64,000 nt of DNA. Source: Manduca sexta. Lineage: Eukaryota; Arthropoda; Insecta; Lepidoptera; Sphingidae. Position numbers and translations under genes: made by a program. Every line of letters starts with the position of its first letter. Within the stretch, counting starts at the first letter, position 1. Positions 10,727 through 20,820 of this stretch are shown in pieces. The stretch is from positions 3,534,001 to 3,598,000 of the forward strand of contig NC_051117.1 in the NCBI RefSeq assembly GCF_014839805.1, given 5' to 3'. Below the pieces are notes generated by a model that worked only from the letters and a program-made list of their open reading frames with translations, did no database searches and was not told the DNA's origin.

Positions 10727-10906
10727 ATGGTGGTGACGAGAAGCCAGGGCGACGCAGCCGACGTAGAGGAACAGAGGCGATCCCGTGAACGGCAAGAGTC
10801 TGACCGCCGTCGGGAGGAAAGACAAATAAGTCTAGAGAGACTAAGGCGCATATCACAAGAGCCGCCTGCCTCACCTCAGACCGAGCAAGCCACGTCAGTG
10901 GAATAA
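10727..10906 (+). CDS. Short upstream open frame before gag
   Basis: This 59-codon frame lies in the BEL leader. An alternative start at 10,667 would give 79 codons. The product is very rich in Arg, Glu and Gln and looks like a charged helix. Its stop TAA (10,904-10,906) overlaps the first gag ATG (10,906-10,908) as TAATG, a layout that could allow termination-reinitiation. It could equally be the original N-terminal part of Gag cut off by a frameshift. No domain is recognised. Confidence 0.4.
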   Translation: MVVTRSQGDAADVEEQRRSRERQESDRRREERQISLERLRRISQEPPASPQTEQATSVE

Positions 10907-13900
10907 TGTGTACGCCTTCGACGTCTACGGCGCGCATTATGTCGGAAACGGTGACAAAGGTGACGGCAAAGGATCAGCCACGTGTAAGATCGCCCGCACA
11001 GTCCGTTCGATCTACCGCCAGCGTAACAACAAGGTTGCGTTTGGCCGAACTGGAGGCTGCAGAAAAGATGGCAGCTATCAAGAGAAAAGAGCTCGAATTG
11101 GAGGCCGAGCTTGTAAAGAAGAAACTCGCTTTGGACGTGTCCGCCATTCAAGACGACGCAGAAAGCGTGCAAGGCGAACAACCCGAAGTAGATGTCAATG
11201 AATGGCTAAGGAAGAATCCACTTAGCTCTCGAGGAGAGACCGGTGAGTCAAGGGAGGAGCCGAGAACGCTGCGCTTCGACCTACCACGAGCGAGATCACC
11301 GACGCCTCCGAGAGCCCCGAGCGACATGGAGAAATTGGCAGTCGCACTCGAAAGAATGGCGAGACCTCGGGTGAGACAAGTAGATTTACCAACATTTTCC
11401 GGCGCAGTGAACGAGTGGCTTCCTTTTAAAGCCGCCATGCAAGACACTACGAAATTGTACAACGTGTCTGCCGCTGAGAACATTCAGCGACTAAGAAGCG
11501 CGCTGAAAGGAGAGGCGCGTGATGTCGTGGCCGCACTTTTGCATACGGCCACAGACCCGAGCACTATTATGAAGACATTGGAACAGTGCTTCGGACGGCC
11601 AGAAGTGATTATTGATCGTGCCTTGGACGAGTTAAGAAAGACGTCCAAGCCCGGCTCAACGGCGACGGAACTCAACAACTTCGCGATCAAGATTCAAAAT
11701 GTTATATGTGTGTTGCGGAGTATGGATCGCTGTGAGTACCTCTATAATCCACTTTTGACTCGTGAAGTGTTAGAAAAGTTGAGCCCGCACATACGATCAC
11801 GATGGTGTGATTACGCCTATGAAAATGAAGGAACGGCTGACCCAGAGATCGTCGTATTGTCTCGCTTCCTTATGCGAGAAGCGGACAGAGCGTTGAAATA
11901 TACGTACGCTCCGTCTGCGGGAACGAGCAGCGCGGCGAAAAGAGAACTCAGACCGGCCATCGCGATCAAGAGAAAGGCGAGCAACGTATACACACTTGAA
12001 CAAGAAGAAAAACAAGAGTGTCCGGCATGCAGCGAGGCGCATGTGTTAACGCAGTGCCCTAAGTACAAAGCACTTAGCGTCGAACAGCGATGGAACCTGA
12101 TCAAAGAAAAGAAGCTGTGTTTTAAGTGTGCGAACAGTACTCATCGGCGCATAACATGCAAAGCCAAGCTGTGCGGTGTGGAACAGTGTCGTCGTCCGCA
12201 TCACTCATCGCTGCATCAAGCGGAAAAGAAACCGGAAAACACAGAGGTACGTGACAAGGAACAAGTATTGTCAGTGACGCCGAAAACGAACGTCGGCGCA
12301 CGCACCGTGCTTCTGAAGATGTGCCCGGTCGTAGTCGCCGGTCCACGGGGGGAGGTGAGAACGCACGCTCTCCTCGACGAAGGTGCCACGGTGACATTGA
12401 TGGATGAAGATCTCGCCGAGAAGATAGGTGCAGACGGCCCTACACAAGCACTGCACCTAAGCGGCGTTAACATGGCTCAAAAGGAAAAAGCCAGCAAGTT
12501 GGTGACGGTGCGAATTAGAGGTGTGACAGAAGACGAGCCACACTCAATACGAGCAAGAACAATAAAGCACCTGAAACTGCACCAACAGACCATTCCGGCA
12601 GTGCTTATGAAGTTGAAGCATTTAAGGGACCTGCCGGAAGAATTGTGCTATGAACGAGCGCGCCCAGGCATCTTATTGGGCGCGGATCATTGGGAGCACA
12701 TTGTGTCGCGAGAACTGCGAGTTGGCGGCCGCAACGAACCGGCTGCATCAAGGACGCTACTCGGCTGGGTGGTGCACGGTACGTTACCACGTAGCGTCAT
12801 AACAAAGAAAGAAAACGTGCTTCATATATACGAGCGGGAGCACGACGGACTGCATAACCTCGTGGAAGATCACTTCAAAATAGAAGCGCTCGGCGTCACA
12901 CCAGAACCAAGAGTGAGTGACGCAGATCGACGAGCCATCGCCACATTGAAGACGTCTATAAGGAAGATAGACTGCGGGTACGAAGTCGGCTTGCCGTGGC
13001 GACAAGACAACACCGCCATGCCGCCGAGCTACAACGCGGCACTTCGACGCCTGCGACAAATCGAGCACAAGATGGACGCCTCGCCTGAATTTGCCCGCGA
13101 ATATACTGCACAGGTGAATAACCTTATAGAAAAAGGATACGCAGTGAGGTGCGACGGGTCAGAATCATCGAGCCCCGTCTGTTGGTACCTCCCTCACTTC
13201 GCGGTGCAGAACCCGAACAAGCCTGGCAAGCAGAGGTTGGTGTTCGACGCAGCGGCGACAAGTCACGGGGTGAGTCTGAACGACCACTTACTGGAAGGCC
13301 CTGACATGTTGATGTCTCTGCCCGGAATAATGTTTCGGTTCCGGGAGAGCGCTGTAGCAGTCACAGCGGACATACAAGAAATGTTCCTGCGAATCAAGAT
13401 CCGTGCCGAAGATCAGTCAGCGCAGCAATTTCTGTGGCGCGGTAACGACCGAACCAACCCGCCGCAGCGATTTAAGATGACCAGCATGATCTTCGGTGCA
13501 GCGAGTTCACCATTCATGGCGCACTTCGTAAGGAATCACAACGCCAACGTGCATGCGCAGCTGTATCCCAGAGCAGCGGAGGCCATCACCAAATATCACT
13601 ATATGGACGACTTGGTGGCCAGCTACGATACACCCGGAGAAGCGCACGAAGCCATAGAGGAAATGAAGACGGTGCACGCGGCGGCGGGATTCACTCTGCG
13701 CGGTTGGAACTCGAACGACGAGAGTGTGCTTCGCGACGTGCCCCAGAGTTGCGCTCGAATCAGCCCACGCAACTGGGGAGAACATCAACACAGCAAGATA
13801 TTGGGACTGCGGTGGGACCCGGAGCGAGACGAGCTGGGATTCAACACAGCAATGAGCCGAGTCCCGAAAGAAGTAAAACGCAAGTGCGCACGCCCACCAA

Positions 13901-14004
13901 GAGAGAAGCCCTCAGTACAGTCATGTCGATCTACGATCCACTGGGACTTCTCAGCGTGTACACCATTCGCGCCAAGATCATCCTTCAGAACTTATGGCGC
14001 TTAA
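10906..14004 (+). CDS. BEL/Pao Gag-Pol, first frame (gag, protease, RT)
   Basis: This 1,032-codon frame carries, in order: an Ala/Glu/Lys-rich coiled-coil-like stretch (residues ~45-78); the gag region (DUF1759-like); a Cys-rich segment from residue 372; and a CX2CX4HX4C zinc knuckle starting at Cys405 (CFKCANSTHRRITC). An aspartic-protease region follows (DUF1758-like) with LLDEGATVTL, Asp at residue 491. The reverse transcriptase has its catalytic YMDD at residues 899-902. The last ~45 codons (after about 13,870) lose resemblance to Pol because the true frame moves to the next segment, so the natural product continues in another frame. The protease motif is D-E-G rather than the usual D-S/T-G; I recall this variant in some family members. 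Confidence 0.9.
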   Translation: MCTPSTSTARIMSETVTKVTAKDQPRVRSPAQSVRSTASVTTRLRLAELEAAEKMAAIKRKELELEAELVKKKLALDVSAIQDDAESVQGEQPEVDVNEWLRKNPLSSRGETGESREEPRTLRFDLPRARSPTPPRAPSDMEKLAVALERMARPRVRQVDLPTFSGAVNEWLPFKAAMQDTTKLYNVSAAENIQRLRSALKGEARDVVAALLHTATDPSTIMKTLEQCFGRPEVIIDRALDELRKTSKPGSTATELNNFAIKIQNVICVLRSMDRCEYLYNPLLTREVLEKLSPHIRSRWCDYAYENEGTADPEIVVLSRFLMREADRALKYTYAPSAGTSSAAKRELRPAIAIKRKASNVYTLEQEEKQECPACSEAHVLTQCPKYKALSVEQRWNLIKEKKLCFKCANSTHRRITCKAKLCGVEQCRRPHHSSLHQAEKKPENTEVRDKEQVLSVTPKTNVGARTVLLKMCPVVVAGPRGEVRTHALLDEGATVTLMDEDLAEKIGADGPTQALHLSGVNMAQKEKASKLVTVRIRGVTEDEPHSIRARTIKHLKLHQQTIPAVLMKLKHLRDLPEELCYERARPGILLGADHWEHIVSRELRVGGRNEPAASRTLLGWVVHGTLPRSVITKKENVLHIYEREHDGLHNLVEDHFKIEALGVTPEPRVSDADRRAIATLKTSIRKIDCGYEVGLPWRQDNTAMPPSYNAALRRLRQIEHKMDASPEFAREYTAQVNNLIEKGYAVRCDGSESSSPVCWYLPHFAVQNPNKPGKQRLVFDAAATSHGVSLNDHLLEGPDMLMSLPGIMFRFRESAVAVTADIQEMFLRIKIRAEDQSAQQFLWRGNDRTNPPQRFKMTSMIFGAASSPFMAHFVRNHNANVHAQLYPRAAEAITKYHYMDDLVASYDTPGEAHEAIEEMKTVHAAAGFTLRGWNSNDESVLRDVPQSCARISPRNWGEHQHSKILGLRWDPERDELGFNTAMSRVPKEVKRKCARPPREKPSVQSCRSTIHWDFSACTPFAPRSSFRTYGA

Positions 14005-15875
14005 AGATGTCGTGGGACGAACGGGTGCCAGAGGAAGACGGCAAGCTGTTCGCGACGTGGTTGTCGCAACTGTCGGCGATCGGTCAGTTGCGCATTCCCC
14101 GACATTATGGACCGACGAGCCACGAGCGACGCATCGAGCTCCACGTTATGTGCGACGCCAGCGAGCAGGCCTACGCAGCGGTGGCGTATTGGCGGATGGT
14201 CGGCCAAGAGAACGTTACACTCTCTTTGGTGGCCGCCAAGGCGAAGGTGGCACCGCGACGGACGCAAACGATACCCCGCCTCGAGCTGCAAGCGGCGGTA
14301 ATCGGGGCGCGCCTTGCTGACGCAGTGAAGAAGGAGCATCGCATCGTGGCGGAGAGAACTATATATTGGACTGACTCCACAACAGTCATCCACTGGATCC
14401 GGAACGACGAGCGACGGTACACACCCTTCGTCGCGCATCGTCTGCGGGAGATCGCCGAGCTCACCGACAAAAGTGAGCGGCGATGGCTACCCACGACGCA
14501 CAACGTCGACGATGAAGCCACTCGACTTCGGAGCGACGCCGTGAGTGAAGACAGCCGGTGGTTCCGGGGACCTGATTTCCTCCTCGAGCCCGAACAATCA
14601 TGGCCCACGAGAGACGGAAGTCAGGACGACGAAGCAGAGGTCCTGCACATCACAGAGAGCCCGGAAAAGGAACGCTGGCTGCCCGACCCGACCCGCTTCT
14701 CCAAGTATGAAACATTGGTGCGAGCCACGGCGAGAGTCTTGGCGTTCGCGGACATCGCGCGACGCAAGACACCACACCTGGAAGTGGGACACCTGAAGCG
14801 GGCGGAGCTGTTATTAATGCAACAGGCGCAAAGGGAGAGCTTCGGGGAAGAGCTGCAACGATTGAAGTCTTCCCAGCCGGTACAAAGGACGAGTCGGCTA
14901 TTCAAGCTGGACCCGGTGTTAGAAGATGGCGTGCTGCGAGTCCGGGGACGCATCGGAGCAGCCACAGTCCCGGATGACGCCAAACGACCGGTCATCTTGG
15001 ACGGCCGACACCCCGTCACGAAGCTCATCGTGCTGCAAGAACACTGTGCCGCAGGTCACGCAAATAGGGAGCGCGTGACCAACGACCTGCGGCAAAAATA
15101 TTGGATAATACACCTGAGGCCCACCGTGCGCACCGTGGAACGAGACTGCGCACTGTGTAAGGTGCGACGCACGAAGCCGCAGCCACCGGCCACGGGAGAT
15201 CTACCCCGTGCCCGCTTGGACCCGTATCATCGGCCCTTCTCCAACTGCGGAGTGGACTACTTCGGGCCGATGATAGTGAAGATCGGACGCCGGCGAGAGA
15301 AGCGTTGGGGCGCGCTGTTCACCTGTCTAACGACACGCGCCATACATCTGGAGCTCGCCGCATCCCTGTCAACGGATTCGGCCATCATGGCGTTGCGCAG
15401 GATGGCAGCAAGAAGAGGATGGCCGAAAATAATGTATTCCGACAACGCCACAAACTTCAGGGGAGCGGATGAAGAGCTACGAGCGGCCTACAAGGAGTGG
15501 CAACCCGAGCTACGCAACGTCGGGCTGCTGCATCGGATGGAGTGGCGCTTCATCCCTCCGGGCGCACCCAACCAGGGAGGTGCGTGGGAACGGTTGGTGC
15601 GATCAGTCAAAACCGCACTAACCGTCACCCTAAAGGAAAAGGCGCCGTCCGAAGAAACCCTACGGACGTTGTTGGCTGAAGCCGAACATTCAGTCAACTC
15701 AAGACCACTGACCCACGTGAGCGTCGACCCGAGGGACCCGGAGGCGCTCACGCCCAATCACTTTTGTTGGGCTCATCATCGGGCCTTCCCACAATCGGAC
15801 CCTGTGAAGACGTCGATCGACGGGCATGGCGAGCGGCGCAGGCGTTGGCGGACAACTTCTGGCGCCGGTGGATAG
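13890..15875 (+). CDS. BEL/Pao Pol, second frame (RNase H, integrase)
   Basis: The frame is offset by -1 from the gag-RT frame. It is formally open from 13,704, but reads as Pol only from about 13,890. It begins in the connection region after RT (MSIYDPLGLLS). An RNase H-like domain follows, with DASEQAYAAVAYW near 14,155 and TDSTTVIHW near 14,370. Integrase has an HHCC zinc-binding region (about 15,040-15,165) and a catalytic core: Asp in VDYFGP near 15,253, Asp in SDNATNF near 15,441, Glu in AWERLV at 15,588-15,590. After about 15,770 the translation becomes meaningless and stops at 15,875. There is no separate start codon in the right context, so this is a continuation of Gag-Pol. Confidence 0.9.
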   Translation, partial: TPTKREALSTVMSIYDPLGLLSVYTIRAKIILQNLWRLKMSWDERVPEEDGKLFATWLSQLSAIGQLRIPRHYGPTSHERRIELHVMCDASEQAYAAVAYWRMVGQENVTLSLVAAKAKVAPRRTQTIPRLELQAAVIGARLADAVKKEHRIVAERTIYWTDSTTVIHWIRNDERRYTPFVAHRLREIAELTDKSERRWLPTTHNVDDEATRLRSDAVSEDSRWFRGPDFLLEPEQSWPTRDGSQDDEAEVLHITESPEKERWLPDPTRFSKYETLVRATARVLAFADIARRKTPHLEVGHLKRAELLLMQQAQRESFGEELQRLKSSQPVQRTSRLFKLDPVLEDGVLRVRGRIGAATVPDDAKRPVILDGRHPVTKLIVLQEHCAAGHANRERVTNDLRQKYWIIHLRPTVRTVERDCALCKVRRTKPQPPATGDLPRARLDPYHRPFSNCGVDYFGPMIVKIGRRREKRWGALFTCLTTRAIHLELAASLSTDSAIMALRRMAARRGWPKIMYSDNATNFRGADEELRAAYKEWQPELRNVGLLHRMEWRFIPPGAPNQGGAWERLVRSVKTALTVTLKEKAPSEETLRTLLAEAEHSVNSRPLTHVSVDPRDPEALTPNHFCWAHHRAFPQSDPVKTSIDGHGERRRRWRTTSGAGG

Positions 15876-16243
15876 CGGAGTACCTACCGACCCTGGTACC
15901 CCGCGGCGAGTCAACAAGAAGAGTTCGTCCGCTGCGCGTGAACGACGTGGTCGCCATCGCCGACCAACAGCTGCCGAGGAACGTGTGGCCGCTGGGGATC
16001 GTCCAGCGCACGTTCGAGGGACCCGACGGAGCCATACGAGTCGCTGAAGTCAAGACAAAGAGCGGCGTATTTCGACGCCCGGTGACGAAGATCGTCGTGC
16101 TGCACCCGGAGGAGGAGGCTGCGCGAGCTACGCCGGGGAGGATGTTAGCGACACGACGACTTCGCGGCCGCCGTGACACTGAGGCCCGTCGACGACGCTG
16201 CCTAAGGAGCGACGTTACGGGACGGCGGACGCAGCGGGACTGA
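15764..16243 (+). CDS. BEL/Pao Pol, third frame (C-terminal DUF5641-like part)
   Basis: Offset by another -1 from the integrase frame. It starts with LGSSSGLPTIGP, then WRAAQALADNFWRRWIAEYL and a basic, Val-rich domain. This corresponds to the region after integrase in BEL/Pao Pol proteins. The stop at 16,241-16,243 lies about 100 bp inside the 3' LTR, so the last ~33 residues are encoded by LTR sequence. The ATG at 15,764 is probably incidental. Confidence 0.8.
   Translation: MLGSSSGLPTIGPCEDVDRRAWRAAQALADNFWRRWIAEYLPTLVPRGESTRRVRPLRVNDVVAIADQQLPRNVWPLGIVQRTFEGPDGAIRVAEVKTKSGVFRRPVTKIVVLHPEEEAARATPGRMLATRRLRGRRDTEARRRRCLRSDVTGRRTQRD
16135..16142 (+). other. Polypurine tract of the BEL element
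   Basis: GGGGAGGA lies directly before the 3' LTR, the expected place for the plus-strand primer. It is embedded in the coding sequence of the third Pol frame. Confidence 0.7.
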
Positions 16244-16640
16244 AGCCCGCGCGCCGCACGCTCAGCGAGCGACCCGTCAACGCCGCATCCAGAGGAGCAA
16301 CGTCGCGGGACGGCGGTCGCCGCGCGACTGAGGCGCGCACTGCACGCGCTCGACGAGGGACCCGGCGCCGGCGCATCGTGGAACGACGCCCCGCCCACCA
16401 GAACCCTACGGCCAATCAGAGCGACGGACGCGCCAACGAGGGAAAAACGGCGGGCCAATGGCCGAAAAGTGCGTAGGAGGCACACCCGTGCGTTATAGTG
16501 CCTCCTAAACTAGTATATAAGTCGGGCGATTGTATGCGTAGTTTGTAGTTCGAGGCAGAATAAGAAAATTGGTACGAGATAAGCAGATTCGAAATAAACC
16601 AGTGAACAAATCCGTGGAAGTTTCAATACAGTCCCCAACA
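16143..16640 (+). repeat. 3' LTR of the BEL/Pao element (498 bp)
   Basis: Aligned by eye to the 5' LTR with two substitutions and one 1-bp indel (about 99.4% identity). The first AATAAA of the 5' LTR is lost here (AATAAGAAAA), but the second is kept at 16,593-16,598. It is followed by target-site duplicate ATGAGT at 16,641-16,646. Confidence 0.95.
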
Positions 16641-16646
16641 ATGAGT

Positions 16647-17384
16647 CAACCATAAAAGATAGACATATGCTGTCGTGGGATATTTTTTATATAATTTCAA
16701 GGAGAAGATTTCCGTCATACATAATTTCTGTGTAGCTTTAACTATTAAGGTTGCACACGCGACGGAAGCTTAAAAAATGGAGTAACTTCTCCCGTTTTCC
16801 CAACATTTCCCTTCACTGCTCTGCTCCTATTAATTGTAGCGTGATGAAAAGTATACTATAACCAGCTCAGGAGTATGAAAAATAATTGTACCAAGTTTCG
16901 TTAAAATCCGTCGAGTAGTTTTTGTTTCTATAACGGTTATACAGACAGACAGACAGACAGACAAACATTTTACTAATTGCATTTTTGGCATCAGTATCGA
17001 TCCCTAGTTACCACCTGATAGTTATTTTGGAAATATATTTCTTGTACAGAATTGACCTCTCTACAGATTTATTATAAGTATAGATAATACCTTTAAGGAT
17101 TGTGCACTCGTATGGGAAATGTTTTTTTTTATTTGTAAGTGCCTAAATAAGAAAATGTATTTTATTTTTGTTTTTGCATTATGTGATGTAATGCCCTAAC
17201 CTTTGAACTGATTTTGAAAAAGCTAACACTATTTTCTTACCCGATTTTAGAGGCAGATTACTTTTCGAACTAGTTATAGAGTTACGAAATCTAAATAATG
17301 TTTCTAAAAACCACGCCAGCGATGACTAACGCGTTGGTCTGATAAATACGAACTCTTTCTTATGCGGGCACGCAAAGTAAACCC
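16647..17384. other. Intergenic DNA with a Helitron-like remnant and a microsatellite
   Basis: Positions 16,860-16,990 resemble family H ('gttaaaatccgtcgagtag'). They include an (ACAG)n microsatellite at 16,941-16,966. No gene is seen. Confidence 0.45.
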
Positions 17385-17387
17385 TTT

Positions 17388-17591
17388 GTGCCTGGTTATT
17401 AGAGTGGGATCCAATAAAATGTCGACTGACGAGAGATCCCTCGACATTTGACTCTATTATGCCGGCCTGTCGGAATCGGCCGGCCTGATCCCGGAACGCG
17501 ACACACTTACGTGGGCCAATACGGCAGGTTTTAACATTTTGTGTACGGTGGTCGCTATCCGGACGGATATAAAATATATCCTACCACCAGC
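17388..17591 (-). repeat. MITE-like repeat, family A
   Basis: It has 'atgtcgactgacgagagatc', 'tatgccggcctgt', 'acacttacgtgggcc' and 'ggatataaaatatatcc' in the minus orientation. It ends at the 'taccaccag' terminus seen in other copies. Confidence 0.7.
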
Positions 17592-18949
17592 AATATATAA
17601 TGAAAATATAAACTATAATGGGATTGCCTATCACCACTGCTCTGAGGAAAGCCGAAGTTTAGGGGGGAGGGGGGGGGGGGCAAGGAACAATCTCATTTCA
17701 AGATGGACACGACCTTCAGTGAAGAAGAAAGATATTAAGAAGAAGAAATAACGTTTAGCATATGGGTTGCAATAACTTTTTCATTTCATTTGAAAGTTTT
17801 TTCTTAGTGTTGATATTTCTTTCGGGGCTTTGATTGTATTGGCTCCAGTAGCGGATTTGCAGTCCTAGCCGCTCTAGGCCTGAGGCCATGTGCCGCCCCT
17901 TTCTCAGCATCTAAAATAATGATTTAGAAAGATTATAATCATAAGGCGAGCCTTTAATGCATTATCATACTTTGCATTTGAGTTATTTCTTGTAATCATC
18001 ATTGTTTTTTTTTTTTGGCTCGATTTGCCGCCCTAGGTCCGGGCCTACTGGGCCTTAGGGCAATTCCGCCACTGATTGGCTCCACACTAGCGATTGATTG
18101 AACTAACGACTAATCATTTCATACTACAGAAAAACTTTATTAAAAATACAATATGTTGAAAATGATCCATATTGCGACACAATGTCATATTTTACGGGTG
18201 AATAAGAAATTCCACAGATTCCCCAAGTCTGGAGGAATAGCGTCGCCTTCACACGTGCCGGCGTAATGACGCTCGTTTGTTACGGTTAAGGACCATTTCC
18301 ATTGGAGGAGGTATCGCGGCGTTTTTTAAGTCGGCGGAAAGAGCGTTTTTCATATCTACTGCCTATAAGATTTGCCATAATATTTCACTTAAACGTGCTG
18401 ATTATTAGCTACTCCAAATGTTGAAATAAATTGATAAGTTAAAGTAATTAGCGATAGAATTTCGCTTTGTTCAATCGAGAGTCTTGTGGAACAAGTTGAC
18501 TTATTATGTGTCAACCTCGTGGAAGGAAATGAGCAATTTAATTTTAGTAGTATGAACACGATCAAATTAACGCCGCGGTAAACTTTCCAGTGGAAATGGA
18601 CCCTTAAACGAAGGCTTTTTAAACGTATTTTTATTTTAGTCTGGTATTTACCTAATTTTGCCTCCTAAAAGGTGATTGTATTCAAATGTTAAATAAAATT
18701 GGGTCGGTGTTCTTTTGGAGACGTTTTTTAGTAATTTTCTTGGTTTAATTTTTTTAGTGTCCTTGTTCTTTAAAAATCTGTTTTTAGTACATATAGACCC
18801 ACATACCCGAAGGGGTAGGCAGTGATATACTAAACGTGGTGGGGAGTAGTGAGGTATTGTTTTTATATAAATTGTTGTAAAACTTACATTATTTATACTA
18901 TTGAAATGGCGGTGGCGAACTAAAAAAAAACAGGGAAAATTCCATCCCA
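17592..18949. other. Intergenic stretch, repeat fragments only
   Basis: Two short GC-rich fragments of family D type lie at 17,865-17,900 and 18,020-18,080 ('gccctaggtccgggcc'). A homopolymer G run sits near 17,665-17,680. A SINE S2 3' end lies near 18,785-18,845. No gene is supported. Confidence 0.4.
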
Positions 18950-19110
18950 TGACGTGGTAGGGGGCGAGTCTATCGCCATATCGGGCGGGCATGTGGGCAC
19001 AAATTCCAGACTCAGGACTGATAGTAAGTAAAATAACCCAAAATCGCTTGCGAGATCTGGGTATCCAGCCCAAGACCTCAGCACTGCAGTATCTTAACAC
19101 AACTACGCCA
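18950..19110 (-). mobile_element. tRNA-derived SINE S2, partial
   Basis: It contains 'ggcgagtctatcgccatatc', 'cacaaattccagactc' and a degenerate tRNA-like head ('cagcccaagacctcagcact'). The body is interrupted on its left side. Same family as 5,130-5,385. Confidence 0.6.
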
Positions 19111-19544
19111 CTGATGGGTAAAGAAAAGTTTAAAAAGTATACCAGAAAAAAATTGGATTTATTAAATTTGAGCTGTAGTCGACATTTGCATAATTTATTC
19201 TTTGCCTGTCTCTTATGTATGTATAAAATTAAACAAATTCTCCGTGATTTTTTTTAGTAAGCGTCCCTGCATACTTCACCGGGGAAATCTGTGAACGGGA
19301 TAAATTGGGGGAAGGAAGAGTTGGGGACGATGTGGATTTACTAGGATGGGTAGAGCGGAGCAGTAGGAGAAATGTGCGAGCCCTTGTAAGCCTGTATGTG
19401 AAATTTCAACCACGTATACACACTTAACCTAGGGCTGCGACAAACCTCCGTGCATAGGCGTGTATTTGACGAGTGCACAATAATTGTCTTGAGTTTTGGT
19501 TATTAGTATTATTGTAAATCACAATATTTTTATTTGGGCACCAC

Positions 19545-19790
19545 AAACTAAGTACACTGCACCTGATGGTAAGCGGATATATTGCCCCTTGCCAGTCGAC
19601 ACAATTATGCCGGTATGTTTGAAACACACTGCTTGACTTCGGAACGTGACGCTCAAAAGCCACTATGCTCTTTCATTTGGAACAAAACAGTCCTGGCATA
19701 ATGCACATTGCTTGACTTCGGAACGCGTCGCACGTCAGCCACTATGGTGCTTCAAACTGGAGCAACAGTCTTGTAACCATGCTTGGTTGC
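19545..19790 (-). repeat. Family A variant with internal duplication
   Basis: It starts with the family A end 'gcacctgatggtaagcgg'. It then carries two copies of a ~65-bp block, 'cttgacttcggaacg' near 19,632 and 19,713, each followed by 'gccactatg'. It is a rearranged copy of the family. Confidence 0.5.
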
Positions 19791-19804
19791 AGAAATATAT
19801 ATAG

Positions 19805-20010
19805 CAGTATCCAGAGGCGGCCTTTGGGGGAGGCGAACCGGGCAACCGCCCGGGCCTTCGCGCTTACAGAGGCCTCGCGCGGTGCCTCGCAGGACCTTTT
19901 TTACGTTCTTACCGACGAAACTGTTAAAACAGGGGAACGTTCTTTTACTCTGCCCGGGGCTTCGCGTCTGTTTTTTTGCTTTCGCCTGGGGCCTGGCGTC
20001 GTTTAGGGCC
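19805..20010 (-). repeat. GC-rich interspersed repeat, family D
   Basis: It has 'gggggaggcgaaccgggcaa', 'ctcgcgcggtgcctcgcagg' and 'gcccggggcttcgcgtctg'. Reverse-oriented relatives lie at 43,520-43,690 and 50,885-51,030. The overlapping frames (19,752-20,148) are repeat-derived and not called as genes. Confidence 0.55.
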
Positions 20011-20624
20011 GCCATTGGCAGTACCTACCCATTACCCAGCTGTCTTGCATACAAGTACCTAACCATCGTCAATGTGCCTCACAGTAAATGTATACTTCGT
20101 GAAAGCATTACGTTCAATAAAGTCCCGACATTCCGTATTCTCAGTTAAGTGCCCATTTGCAGGGCTAATACAATTACTCCAGTAATTCGTGTTAAATACT
20201 CTGAAAGCGTCGACGGTTGGTTTTAATACGTCATAATACTAGCGATTATTATGGGTTTGCTCGGATTTGATGTGGAAAAGGTATTATATTTATGAATGTG
20301 GTTTGTGTTACCATGTTTGTAGAATTATGCAGTAACTGCTGAGCGGTTTTGAATGGAGTTTTACACAAAGATAGCCCATGTGATTGATTGACATGTCTAA
20401 AAATTTTATTCCGTACTAATTTTACTAGCTGTAAGTTAATAAAAAATAAAATAATATCAATAAGTAATTGCCAGTGTACATATATTTATTTAAAAATGTT
20501 AATTATTTACAAGGTATTTGTCTTACTTATTTAAGGAGTTTTGTCCTAATAAGGTTTATAATTTGTAAGAGGACCAACTGACACTCTTCAGAATCTAGAG
20601 CGAGTTTATCATCAATCATCATTA

Positions 20625-20700
20625 TCAGTCCGTTACAGTCCACTGCTGGACATAGGCCTCTTCCAAGGTACGCCACAGGGCCCGGTCTGCTTCTCTATAC
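20625..20700 (-). pseudogene. RTE-type LINE reverse-transcriptase C-terminal fragment
   Basis: On the minus strand the sequence reads LWRTLEEAYVQQWT and reaches a stop at 20,625-20,627. This matches the end of RTE-clade ORF2 proteins as I know them. Only the last ~20 residues are readable. The fragment is 5'-truncated, as expected for LINE insertions. Confidence 0.6.
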
Positions 20701-20820
20701 ATCGAGTCGCTGTCGGCCCGTAATAATTGACAAAGATTACATAACATTTTCAGACTTATTGTAGTTAAAAATATAAGTATTTTTAGGGTCTTATTTGAAC
20801 TGCTTCAGACACCGCGGGTT

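Larger units (their letters stand above)
9940..16640 (+). mobile_element. Complete BEL/Pao LTR retrotransposon
   Basis: A 6.7-kb element is bounded by long terminal repeats that start TGTTAGCG and end CCCCAACA. The 6-bp target-site duplicate ATGAGT lies at 9,934-9,939 and 16,641-16,646. Internal order is primer-binding site, gag with zinc knuckle, aspartic protease, reverse transcriptase, RNase H, integrase and a C-terminal domain. That order is typical of BEL/Pao and differs from Ty1/copia. The internal region and U3 are much richer in G+C and CpG than the flanks. The coding frame is interrupted twice (about 13,870-13,900 and 15,765-15,780), so this copy is unlikely to make a full Gag-Pol without frameshifting. 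Near-identical LTRs point to recent insertion. Confidence 0.95.

Noticed and set aside
11148..15917. Many antisense and alternate-frame ORFs across gag-pol
   Set aside because: Shadows of the real Gag-Pol frames, with no domains. The sense frames carry the catalytic motifs.
16941..16966. Regulatory repeat (ACAG)n
   Set aside because: A simple microsatellite inside a decayed Helitron-like tail, with no evidence of function.
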